Source of the DNA: Acidobacteriota bacterium
GTDB lineage: Bacteria > Acidobacteriota > Terriglobia > UBA7540
Direction of reading: 5' to 3'
Length of the DNA stretch: 12,728 nt
Assembly (NCBI GenBank): GCA_021784615.1
Contig: JAJYHU010000024.1
Coordinates: 1 to 12,728, forward strand
The notes under the pieces were generated by a model. The model did not search any database, was not told the origin of the DNA, and saw only the letters and a program-made list of their open reading frames with translations. Shown piece by piece: positions 6,909 through 12,728 of the stretch. Every line of letters begins with the position of its first letter. Position 1 is the first letter of the stretch. A program made the translations under genes and the position numbers.

Positions 6909-7862
6909 TTAGCTTGTCTCCTTGATGACCTTGAACAGACCCATCAGAGACTCCCGGGTACTCTCCACTTTGTTCCCATCCGGACGCCGGTAATGCGTTT
7001 CCAAAGACATATCACCTTCGTAGTGGTCGCGGCGGAGCGCTTCGAATTGTCCCTTCCAATCGACAAACCCGCCTCCGACGGGCGCCCACACCAGTTTCCC
7101 GGTCTTGGGGTCTCGCTTGACGTCCTTAATGTGCATGTGCGCAAAAAGGCCGCGCACGTGATTGTATCCGTCGGGGTAGGGGACTTCATTGAGCATTGCG
7201 GCATTGCCAGGATCCCAGTTCCCGCGAAGGTGAGGCGAATTGACGTCACGCAGAATTCGTCCCAGCTCTTCGCCGGTTCCGACATTGCAGTCGGGCTCGT
7301 TTTCGAGAACGAGGAGAATCCCGTTCTCGCCCGCCAGCTTGGCGGCCTTGGCCAGCCGGTCGCGGACATACGGATAGGCCTTCGCGGGTTCCTTCACACG
7401 CCAGTAGCTGAAAACGCGTACCTTGTGACTTCCTAAAAAATGCGCCAGCTTGAAGGACTCCAGCAAAAGGCGTTCAGTGTCTTCGTCCGTAAATTTCGCC
7501 TTAAAGGAGGAGCGCTCCTCCTTGTAGACAGGCATTTCAGGCAGGTTGTATTTATAAATGGGCGATCCGATATCGGTCACTGTCACGCGATGTTCCTGGA
7601 GGAGCCTTTTGGCTCGGTCGAGCTGTGGCTGAGAAAGGTTCATGATGTTCTTCTGCCACAGATCGCGCAGCTCACCGTAATGCAAAGAATAGTGAGTGAT
7701 GAAATCCAAGGCCTGCTCGAAATTCTCGGTAATTTCATCCGTAATGATTCCCAATTTCCACCCCATAGCCCCTCCGGATTCCGCAGCCTTTAGCGAAGCC
7801 AGGCCGGGCCACGCCAGAAGCGCAGAACCGAGAAAAGTCCGTCGTGTCAATCGGGTCGCCAT
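6909..7862 (-). CDS. Tat-exported sugar phosphate isomerase/epimerase-like TIM-barrel protein
   Basis: The protein belongs to the xylose-isomerase-like TIM-barrel superfamily, which acts on sugars or related polyols through a divalent metal. The N-terminus carries a twin-arginine signal, TRRTFLGSALLAWPGLASLKA, with R7-R8, so it should be folded with its metal in the cytoplasm and exported. The barrel begins at GWKLGIITDEI. The expected metal ligands are present: E187 in LVLENEPD, D217 in GNWDPGN, H244 (or H242) in AHMHIKDVKRD, and E288 in MSLETHYR. The length of 317 residues is normal. ATG 7862 has AAAGGA about six bases upstream. It is separated from the next minus-strand gene by 165 bases without a clear terminator, so coupling to the hem genes is unlikely but not excluded. 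Its upstream region carries a perfect palindrome. Exact substrate cannot be read from the sequence. Confidence 0.85.
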   Translation of the reverse strand: MATRLTRRTFLGSALLAWPGLASLKAAESGGAMGWKLGIITDEITENFEQALDFITHYSLHYGELRDLWQKNIMNLSQPQLDRAKRLLQEHRVTVTDIGSPIYKYNLPEMPVYKEERSSFKAKFTDEDTERLLLESFKLAHFLGSHKVRVFSYWRVKEPAKAYPYVRDRLAKAAKLAGENGILLVLENEPDCNVGTGEELGRILRDVNSPHLRGNWDPGNAAMLNEVPYPDGYNHVRGLFAHMHIKDVKRDPKTGKLVWAPVGGGFVDWKGQFEALRRDHYEGDMSLETHYRRPDGNKVESTRESLMGLFKVIKETS

Positions 7863-7895
7863 AAATCATCCTTTCACTTTTTGATTGCCGCGCCT

Positions 7896-7911
7896 TGGCA
7901 CGATAGTGCCA
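7896..7911. promoter_or_regulatory. operator-like palindrome upstream of the isomerase gene
   Basis: TGGCACGATAGTGCCA is a perfect 6-base inverted repeat around a 4-base centre, 34-49 bases upstream of the isomerase-like gene start (7862) and inside the divergent intergenic region. The size and symmetry suit a dimeric helix-turn-helix repressor. No regulator gene lies in the window, so the partner is unknown. Confidence 0.35.
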
Positions 7912-8026
7912 TCATACCCAAAAATTCCCCGCAGGGTTCAGCAAATTGATTCCCGGGTGGTGGTACAGTTTGAAAATTTAGGTGCAAAGTTTTGGAGCGC
8001 GAATTGCGATGTAAAGACATGCCATA

Positions 8027-8075
8027 GGGAATCTCGATACGCTTCTTTTGGGAGGCCAAAACATGCGGCATTCCC
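8027..8075 (+). promoter_or_regulatory. nested hairpin directly before a ribosome binding site
   Basis: GGGAAT (8027-8032) pairs with ATTCCC (8070-8075), and inside it TTTTGG (8046-8051) pairs with CCAAAA (8056-8061) around a 4-base loop. The right arm of the outer stem ends exactly where the AAAGGAG ribosome binding site of the small downstream gene begins. This geometry would let RNA folding affect access of ribosomes, but function is inferred only from position. Confidence 0.35.
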
Positions 8076-8082
8076 AAAGGAG
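8076..8082 (+). promoter_or_regulatory. strong ribosome binding site of the small zinc-ribbon-like gene
   Basis: AAAGGAG lies eight bases before ATG 8091. It is the main evidence that the 69-codon frame is a real gene and fixes its start. Confidence 0.75.
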
Positions 8083-8090
8083 CTTTCACG

Positions 8091-8300
8091 ATGAACATAG
8101 ACAATATGATGGTGACGTGCGAAGTCTGCAGGACCAAGTTCGAGGTCAGGTACGAAGTCGGCAGGCCCCCGTCTGTTGGACCCTACCTTCATGACGAGAC
8201 GGTGGACTGCCCGAAACCTGGGTGTGGGGGTAGGCTACGCCTCGGAGACCTGCCAGGGAAGATCGTTTCGGTCTGCCCTATGCACATCGAAGACAAGTAA
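8091..8300 (+). CDS. small cysteine-rich, zinc-ribbon-like protein of unknown function
   Basis: I do not recognise a named family. The 69-residue protein has paired metal-ligand-like motifs: C10-x2-C13 in VTCEVCRTKFEV, C40-x4-C45 in DCPKPGCGG, and C62-x2-H65 in SVCPMHIEDK. The first two pairs could form a treble-clef or zinc-ribbon site, and the last could give a further ligand pair. There is no signal peptide or membrane segment, so it is probably cytoplasmic. The ideal ribosome binding site eight bases upstream and the clear TAA stop support translation. It stands alone: divergent from the isomerase-like gene and separated by 259 bases, including a palindromic repeat, from the tricorn gene in the same direction. 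A role in nucleic-acid or protein binding would be usual for such small zinc proteins, but nothing here shows it. Confidence 0.7.
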   Translation: MNIDNMMVTCEVCRTKFEVRYEVGRPPSVGPYLHDETVDCPKPGCGGRLRLGDLPGKIVSVCPMHIEDK

Positions 8301-8324
8301 CTGGCGGTGCGAACTCTGCTAGCC

Positions 8325-8414
8325 GGTAGCCACGGACAGCGCTTTCCTGTCCGTGGGCCTTTCAACGCGGGACAAACCCACGGTCAATCAAAAGGCGGAT
8401 TGACCGTGGCTACC
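8325..8414. repeat. compound palindromic intergenic element (REP/MITE-like)
   Basis: A 90-base element is bounded by a perfect 11-base inverted repeat, GGTAGCCACGG (8325-8335) and CCGTGGCTACC (8404-8414). Inside are two perfect hairpins: CCACGGACAG (8330-8339) with CTGTCCGTGG (8347-8356), and CCACGGTCAATC (8378-8389) with GATTGACCGTGG (8398-8409). The CCACGG core therefore appears four times in alternating orientation, so the region can fold as two side-by-side hairpins or one long outer stem. It has no open frame. The form is that of REP/BIME-type or short non-autonomous mobile repeats. It lies 24 bases after the zinc-ribbon-like gene stop and may also end its transcription. Confidence 0.75.
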
Positions 8415-8481
8415 AGCTCCGGCGCCGCCGGCCCGCCCGTGGGTGACGCATCTAATTCCTCTTTTGCCCTCGTAAGGGATT

Positions 8482-8502
8482 AAAATGGCTGTTTGCCATT
8501 TT
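8482..8502. terminator. A+T-edged hairpin between the small gene and the tricorn gene
   Basis: AAAATGGC (8482-8489) and GCCATTTT (8495-8502) form a perfect 8-base inverted repeat with a 5-base loop. Leading A residues and trailing T residues give the look of a bidirectional intrinsic terminator, though the GC part of the stem is short. It lies 58-78 bases upstream of the tricorn gene start, so an operator role for that gene is an equal possibility. Confidence 0.35.
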
Positions 8503-8546
8503 CGGGAAGCAATGTTCTGATTGCACTTACGGAATAATCGTCATGT

Positions 8547-8553
8547 GGAGGAG
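8547..8553 (+). promoter_or_regulatory. ribosome binding site that fixes the tricorn gene start
   Basis: GGAGGAG sits six bases before ATG 8560. It selects that start over the in-frame TTG at 8521, and the protein then begins directly with a secretion signal. Confidence 0.85.
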
Positions 8554-8559
8554 CTTTTG

Positions 8560-11500
8560 ATGCGTTTTTTGCGCGCCATCATTGCCGTAATCATCCTCGG
8601 ATTCGCTGCGGTATGCCTCGGCCAGCAAATGCCCGAGGGCCGCTTGATGCGTTTTCCCGACATCCATAAAGATAAGATGGTTTTCAGCTATGCGGGCGAT
8701 TTGTGGCTTGGCTCGGCTTCCGGAGGAATCGCCCGAAGAATCACCACCAGTCCGGGGCTTGAGCTCTTTCCCAAGTTTTCCCCCGATGGCAAGTGGATCG
8801 CTTTTACCGCGCAATATGACGGCAACTTCAACGTCTACGTCATCCCAAGCGAGGGCGGCGAGCCTCGCCAACTGACCTTTCTGCCTGACGTGGGACAAGT
8901 TCCTGAACGCATGGGACCGAATAACGAAGTCATCACCTGGTTTCCGGACAGCAAGCGGATTCTGTTTCTTTCCCGCCGTTCGACCTTCAACACCTGGTTC
9001 GGGCAGCTCTACAGCGTCAGCATCGACGGCGGACTTCCCGAGCAATTTCCCGTGGCCAAGGGCGGCCTGACTTCTTTTTCACCCGACGGCGCCAAAATCG
9101 CGTACAACCGCATCTTCCGAAACTTCCGCACCTGGAAGCGCTACACGGGCGGGCTGGCGCAAGACATCTGGGTCTACGACCTCAAGGCCAACACCATCGA
9201 GCAGCTCACGCATTACCCCGGCACAGATACCTTCCCCATGTGGCACGGGGATACGATCTATTTCACCTCCGACCGCGGCCCCGACAAGCGCTTGAATCTT
9301 TACAGCTACGATTTGCGCTCCAAGAAGATCCAGCAGCTCACGCATTTCACCGAATTCGACGTCAACTGGCCAAGCCTCGGCCCGGACTCGATCATTTTTG
9401 AGAATGGCGGCTACCTTTATCGTTTCGACCTGAAAACCCAAAAAGCTAAAAAGCTCACGGTCTATCTGCCCGGCGACCGCGACCAGTTGCGGAAGCACTG
9501 GGTGAATACAAGCAAGCTGATTACCAGCTTCGATCTTGCCCCGGACGCCAAACGCGCTGTTTTCACGGCGCGCGGGGACATTTTCACCGTGCCTGCCAAG
9601 AAGGGCAGCATCCGTGACTTGACCCAAACCTCCGGCGTTTACGAAAGATACGCCACCTGGTCGCCCGACGGACGGTGGGTCGCTTACGTTTCCGACCGCA
9701 CGGGCGAAAACCAGCTCTATATCCGCCCGCAGGGCGAAACGGGCAAAGGAATCCAGATCACCGCCAACAACAAAGTTTTCCTTCTGCCGCCCGTCTGGTC
9801 TCCGGACAGCAAGGAGCTGCTTTACGCGGATAAATCGTTGCGCCTTTTTTACGTGGACATCGAGGCCAAGAAACCCGTACTGATCGACCAGGGCAAGTAC
9901 TCGGATCTCACGGACTATCAGTGGTCGCCTGACAGCCAGTGGGTCGTATACGCAAAAACAGCCGACAACCTCAACGGCGCGATCTACCTCTATTCGCTGA
10001 AAGATCAGAAGATCACCCCGGTCACCACCAGCTTTACGAACAGTTGGAATCCCGTCTTCGACCCGGGGGGCAAATACCTCTATTTCCTTTCCAACCGCGA
10101 TTACAACGAGGTCGTGGGCGCATACGATACGGAATTCTCGAATCCCAAGCCCACGCGCGTATACGTGGTGACGCTGCGGGCCGATCTGCCCTCGCCCTTT
10201 GCTCCCCAAAGCGACGAGGTGGTCATCCAGAAGCCCAAGACCGGTGCCGGGACAAAACCCAAAAGTAAAGCGGGAAAAAAAGCCGCTCTGAAAAACTTCC
10301 GAATTGATCTTGAAAGCATCCAGAACCGGGTTGTGGCGCTGCCGATTCCGCCCGGCAACCTCCAGACCGTCGGAGCCAACCGGGAGGATGTTTTCTACGT
10401 TTCGCTGCCCGTGTCCGGGCTTTCCGGTCCGCTGCCGGGTGAAGGTCCGGCTATTCATGTCTTTGACATGGGCAAGCGCAAAGACAGCATCCTGATTGCC
10501 GGAGCTGACAATTACGCGCTCTCCTTTGATGGGAAGAAACTGCTCTATTCGGCTCCCAAAGCCCCCATACCCGGCGCAGGGGATTTTGAGCAGGAAGGCG
10601 GAGCGGACCGCACCTACGGCATCATCGACGCCAAACCGCCTGAAGGAAGCCCTCACAAAGTGGGTGAAGGCGCGCTCAACCTTTCGACCATGCGGATGGA
10701 CGTGGATCCCCGCGAAGAATGGAAAGAGATTTTCAACGATGTCTGGCGGCAGGAGCGCGACTACTTTTACGAGAAGTCGATGAACGGCGTCAACTGGGAA
10801 AAAGAGCGGGAAAAGTACGCCGCGCTGCTGCCCTACGCGGCCGACCGCTACGACGTGAATTACATTATCGGGGAGATGATCGGAGAACTTGCGAACTCGC
10901 ACACCTACGTGGGCGGCGGCGACTTTCCTAATCTCCATCCCGTCAACGTCGGCCTATTGGGAGTGGACTTCGGCGTGGACGCCGCCCACGGCCTCTACCG
11001 CTTCAAGAAGATCTACCCGGGAGAGAATTGGGATGCGTCCGTCCGTTCCCCGCTCACCGAGCCCGGCGTCAAAGTCGCGCAAGGCGATTATCTGCTGGGC
11101 GTGAATGGAAAGCCCTTGCGGGTTCCCACAAATCCCTACGAATTGTTCGTGAACACGGCCGACCAGGACACAACGCTCACTGTCAACAACAAGCCAACGG
11201 CGGAGGGCGCGTGGGATATCACCGTTAAGCCGATCCGGAGCGAGTTGAACCTGCGCGAACTCGACTGGATTGAGACAAATCGCGCAAAAGTGGACGCCGC
11301 AACGCATGGGCGCGTGGGCTATGTCTACCTCCCGGACATGGAAGCCGAGCGCCTGACTGAATTCGTCCGGCAATATTTCCCGCAGATCCGCAAAGAGGGC
11401 ATCATCTTCGACGTGCGCTACAACGGCGGAGGTTTTGTCGACCAGATCATCCTCGAACACTTGCGGCGCATTCTGGTGGGCATGATGGCCGCCAGAAACT

Positions 11501-11925
11501 TTAAGAGCGACACGATCCCGGAGAGCACTTTCTACGGCCACATGGCGTGCATCACCAACCGTTACGCGGCTTCGGACGGAGATTTCTTCACCTACTTTTT
11601 CAAGAAATATCATCTCGGGCCCGTGATCGGCGAGCGGACCTGGGGCGGAGTGCGCGGCATCCGCGGCTACATCCCCGAGATCGACGGCGGATACTTTACG
11701 CGCCCGGAATTCTCGCTCTACGGGCTGGATAGCCACTGGATCATTGAGAATCACGGCGTCGAGCCCGACATCGTGATCGACAACCGGCCCGATCTTGTCG
11801 TCAAGGGCGAAGACCCGCAGCTCGCAAAAGCCATCCAGGTGGTGATGAAGGAGATCGAAGAACATCCCATGAAGCTCCCGCCGCGCCCGCCGGATTTGCC
11901 GGCCTATCCCGCAGGCCCAGGATAG
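8560..11925 (+). CDS. secreted tricorn-like protease, peptidase family S41
   Basis: Tricorn proteases degrade peptides, classically those released by larger proteases, into short fragments. This 1121-residue protein starts with a Sec signal peptide (MRFLRAIIAVIILGFAAVCL, cut near residue 22), so it acts outside the cytoplasm. About 30-550 forms beta-propeller blades with repeated PD40-type motifs such as FSPDGKWIAFT, TWSPDGRWVAYVSDR and VWSPDSKELLYA. A Lys-rich segment (about 557-580) precedes the rest of the propeller region. The S41 core begins near 720; S780-H781 in ANSHTYVGGG match the tricorn Ser-His pair, a PDZ domain covers about 800-895, and FDVRYNGGG (about 950) precedes the nucleophile S1005 in AASDGDFF, followed by E1068 in HGVEPDIV. 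Spacings match archaeal tricorn (H746, S965, E1023), so it should be active. The C-terminal Pro-rich tail is typical. It stands alone with a GGAGGAG site. Confidence 0.94.
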   Translation: MRFLRAIIAVIILGFAAVCLGQQMPEGRLMRFPDIHKDKMVFSYAGDLWLGSASGGIARRITTSPGLELFPKFSPDGKWIAFTAQYDGNFNVYVIPSEGGEPRQLTFLPDVGQVPERMGPNNEVITWFPDSKRILFLSRRSTFNTWFGQLYSVSIDGGLPEQFPVAKGGLTSFSPDGAKIAYNRIFRNFRTWKRYTGGLAQDIWVYDLKANTIEQLTHYPGTDTFPMWHGDTIYFTSDRGPDKRLNLYSYDLRSKKIQQLTHFTEFDVNWPSLGPDSIIFENGGYLYRFDLKTQKAKKLTVYLPGDRDQLRKHWVNTSKLITSFDLAPDAKRAVFTARGDIFTVPAKKGSIRDLTQTSGVYERYATWSPDGRWVAYVSDRTGENQLYIRPQGETGKGIQITANNKVFLLPPVWSPDSKELLYADKSLRLFYVDIEAKKPVLIDQGKYSDLTDYQWSPDSQWVVYAKTADNLNGAIYLYSLKDQKITPVTTSFTNSWNPVFDPGGKYLYFLSNRDYNEVVGAYDTEFSNPKPTRVYVVTLRADLPSPFAPQSDEVVIQKPKTGAGTKPKSKAGKKAALKNFRIDLESIQNRVVALPIPPGNLQTVGANREDVFYVSLPVSGLSGPLPGEGPAIHVFDMGKRKDSILIAGADNYALSFDGKKLLYSAPKAPIPGAGDFEQEGGADRTYGIIDAKPPEGSPHKVGEGALNLSTMRMDVDPREEWKEIFNDVWRQERDYFYEKSMNGVNWEKEREKYAALLPYAADRYDVNYIIGEMIGELANSHTYVGGGDFPNLHPVNVGLLGVDFGVDAAHGLYRFKKIYPGENWDASVRSPLTEPGVKVAQGDYLLGVNGKPLRVPTNPYELFVNTADQDTTLTVNNKPTAEGAWDITVKPIRSELNLRELDWIETNRAKVDAATHGRVGYVYLPDMEAERLTEFVRQYFPQIRKEGIIFDVRYNGGGFVDQIILEHLRRILVGMMAARNFKSDTIPESTFYGHMACITNRYAASDGDFFTYFFKKYHLGPVIGERTWGGVRGIRGYIPEIDGGYFTRPEFSLYGLDSHWIIENHGVEPDIVIDNRPDLVVKGEDPQLAKAIQVVMKEIEEHPMKLPPRPPDLPAYPAGPG

Positions 11926-12002
11926 TGAGGGCAGGCTGGCCCGCAATCCGCGAGGGCAATGGATGAACGCTGGGTGTTGAGACATGCGCCACGTTGCGCT
12001 TC

Positions 12003-12023
12003 AGGAAATCCATCACATTTCCT
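12003..12023. terminator. hairpin between convergent genes
   Basis: AGGAAAT (12003-12009) and ATTTCCT (12017-12023) are a perfect 7-base inverted repeat with a 7-base loop, centred between the tricorn gene stop and the glycoside hydrolase stop. The position suits a shared terminator, but the stem is A+T-rich and no clear T-run follows on either strand, so confidence is low. Confidence 0.3.
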
Positions 12024-12058
12024 CTGGGTGGTTTTGCAGGCAGCGCTCTTTGCCGCAC

Positions 12059-12728
12059 TCAATCCTGAGATGTTCTTCCTGAATGCTTCGGTTGTTCCTG
12101 TTGATCACCAGCCGACCCAAGCAACTCATGCGCGAAGATCAGGAAGACGCTCGAGGTCCATGTGTAAGCCGGGTCTCGCAAACCCCGGCCCGAAATCGCA
12201 TCGAAGTTTTCTGACATGCCGCTTCGCGCAACCATTCGGCAGAACCTCCTCCGAAGTTCACGTGCTAGTTCATGCTCGCCCGCGGCGTCTAATTCTTCAG
12301 CAATGATCATGCTGGTCGGAGCCCAGATAGGGCCTCGCCAGTATCCGTCAGGCGTGTAGTATGGGCTCTGCAAGCTCTCGCTCGCGAGGCCGTGTTCGGT
12401 GAGGAACCGTCCCTTCCGAGTTAAACCGGCAATCAGTTTGGCACGCACCGGCTGCGGCAACTGCCTGCCTAAAACAATGGGAAGGTAGATCTGCAGGCTC
12501 TCAGAGTCGCCGGCCTTGTAATTCCCCGCTTCGAGCGCCACAAAGTGGTCCTCGCGCCAAAACTTGGCCAGCATTCGTCTCAACAGTAGGTCGGCCCGAC
12601 CCTTCCATTTTTCAGCCGCTGCGGATTTGCCAAGTCGGTACGCAATATCGGACAGAGTATTCATCTGGATGACAAGATACGCCGCAAGGTCGGGCGTTTC
12701 GAACGGCGGCCTCATCAGGAAGACGGTC
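12059..12728 (-). CDS. (alpha/alpha)6-barrel glycoside hydrolase, C-terminal part (GH63/trehalase/MGH1-like), 5'-truncated by window edge
   Basis: The frame is open to the right end of the window (residues TVFLMRPPFETPDL before the first internal Met), so the true start is outside. The visible 223 codons match the C-terminal half of inverting glycosidases of the GH37/GH63/GH15-like clan: PDLAAYLVIQMNTLSDIAY, then GDSESLQIYLPIVLG, then SPYYTPDGYWRGPIWAPTS with the characteristic Trp-Arg-Gly-Pro block, and finally SENFDAISGRGLRDPAY before a Trp-containing helix. The Glu of SENFD is in the place of the catalytic base; the acid residue would lie in the missing part. Such enzymes cut alpha-glucosides, alpha-mannosides or mannosylglycerate; substrate cannot be assigned. 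It converges with the tricorn gene across a 133-base gap and ends with a polar tail. Cellular location cannot be judged without the N-terminus. Confidence 0.82.
   Translation of the reverse strand, partial: TVFLMRPPFETPDLAAYLVIQMNTLSDIAYRLGKSAAAEKWKGRADLLLRRMLAKFWREDHFVALEAGNYKAGDSESLQIYLPIVLGRQLPQPVRAKLIAGLTRKGRFLTEHGLASESLQSPYYTPDGYWRGPIWAPTSMIIAEELDAAGEHELARELRRRFCRMVARSGMSENFDAISGRGLRDPAYTWTSSVFLIFAHELLGSAGDQQEQPKHSGRTSQD

Noticed and set aside
7896..7911. A sigma-54 -24/-12 promoter (begins TGGCACG).
   Set aside because: The -12 half reads TGCCA rather than TTGCA, so the required GC is out of register; the perfect dyad is a better description.
7885..8094. A 69-codon plus-strand frame starting at TTG whose TGA overlaps the ATG of the small zinc-ribbon-like gene.
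   Set aside because: It has no ribosome binding site, no recognisable motif, and runs through the palindrome and hairpins of the intergenic region; the overlap is most likely chance.
8521..8559. An upstream in-frame TTG start for the tricorn gene.
   Set aside because: ATG 8560 has a near-ideal GGAGGAG site and starts exactly at a signal peptide; the 13 extra residues would mask it.
9079..10938. A 619-codon minus-strand open frame opposite the tricorn gene.
   Set aside because: It is a codon-bias shadow of the strongly supported tricorn gene on the plus strand.

Overview
The window is a high-GC bacterial chromosomal segment with ordinary housekeeping gene density. It most resembles Acidobacteriota. 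The reasons are a very large secreted tricorn-type S41 protease, a Tat-exported xylose-isomerase-like protein, a complex I operon beginning nuoA-nuoB, and compound palindromic intergenic repeats. The phylum is inferred from gene content and was not tested by a search. I see no tRNA, rRNA, CRISPR array, insertion sequence or phage gene.

Layout. On the minus strand, bases 1-658 hold the start of a respiratory complex I operon (nuoA, then nuoB cut by the window edge). Ahead of it lies a 426-base non-coding region with a perfect extended -10 promoter (926-934) and a run of nested hairpins that would form a leader of about 260 nt. Bases 1085-6743 look like one minus-strand transcription unit: a fold-type-I aminotransferase, a fused uroporphyrinogen-III synthase/uroporphyrinogen decarboxylase, a ferrochelatase and an FAD-dependent (copro/proto)porphyrinogen oxidase. 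The last two overlap by 4 bases. The order hemE-hemH-hemG/Y is that of the Bacillus subtilis hemEHY operon, and the ferrochelatase carries B. subtilis-like motifs, so a coproporphyrin-dependent heme route is plausible. Bases 6909-7862 (minus) encode a Tat-exported TIM-barrel sugar isomerase/epimerase-like protein with an operator-like palindrome just upstream.

On the plus strand, 8091-8300 encodes a 69-residue cysteine-rich, zinc-ribbon-like protein with a strong ribosome binding site placed directly after a nested hairpin. Bases 8325-8414 are a compound palindromic repeat. Bases 8560-11925 encode a complete secreted tricorn-like protease with all catalytic residues in place. Convergent to it, 12059-12728 (minus) is the C-terminal part of an (alpha/alpha)6-barrel glycoside hydrolase that continues past the window.

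How the parts relate: the hem genes cover uroporphyrinogen III synthesis, its decarboxylation to coproporphyrinogen III, oxidation and iron insertion. Heme would supply the respiratory chain, of which the neighbouring nuo operon encodes the NADH-oxidising entry complex. The protease, isomerase-like protein and glycoside hydrolase fit extracytoplasmic or catabolic use of peptides and sugars. No wholly new multi-gene system is evident. The best candidates for something undescribed are the structured nuo leader, the HemD-HemE fusion, the unusual active site of the aminotransferase in the heme operon, and the compound palindromic element.
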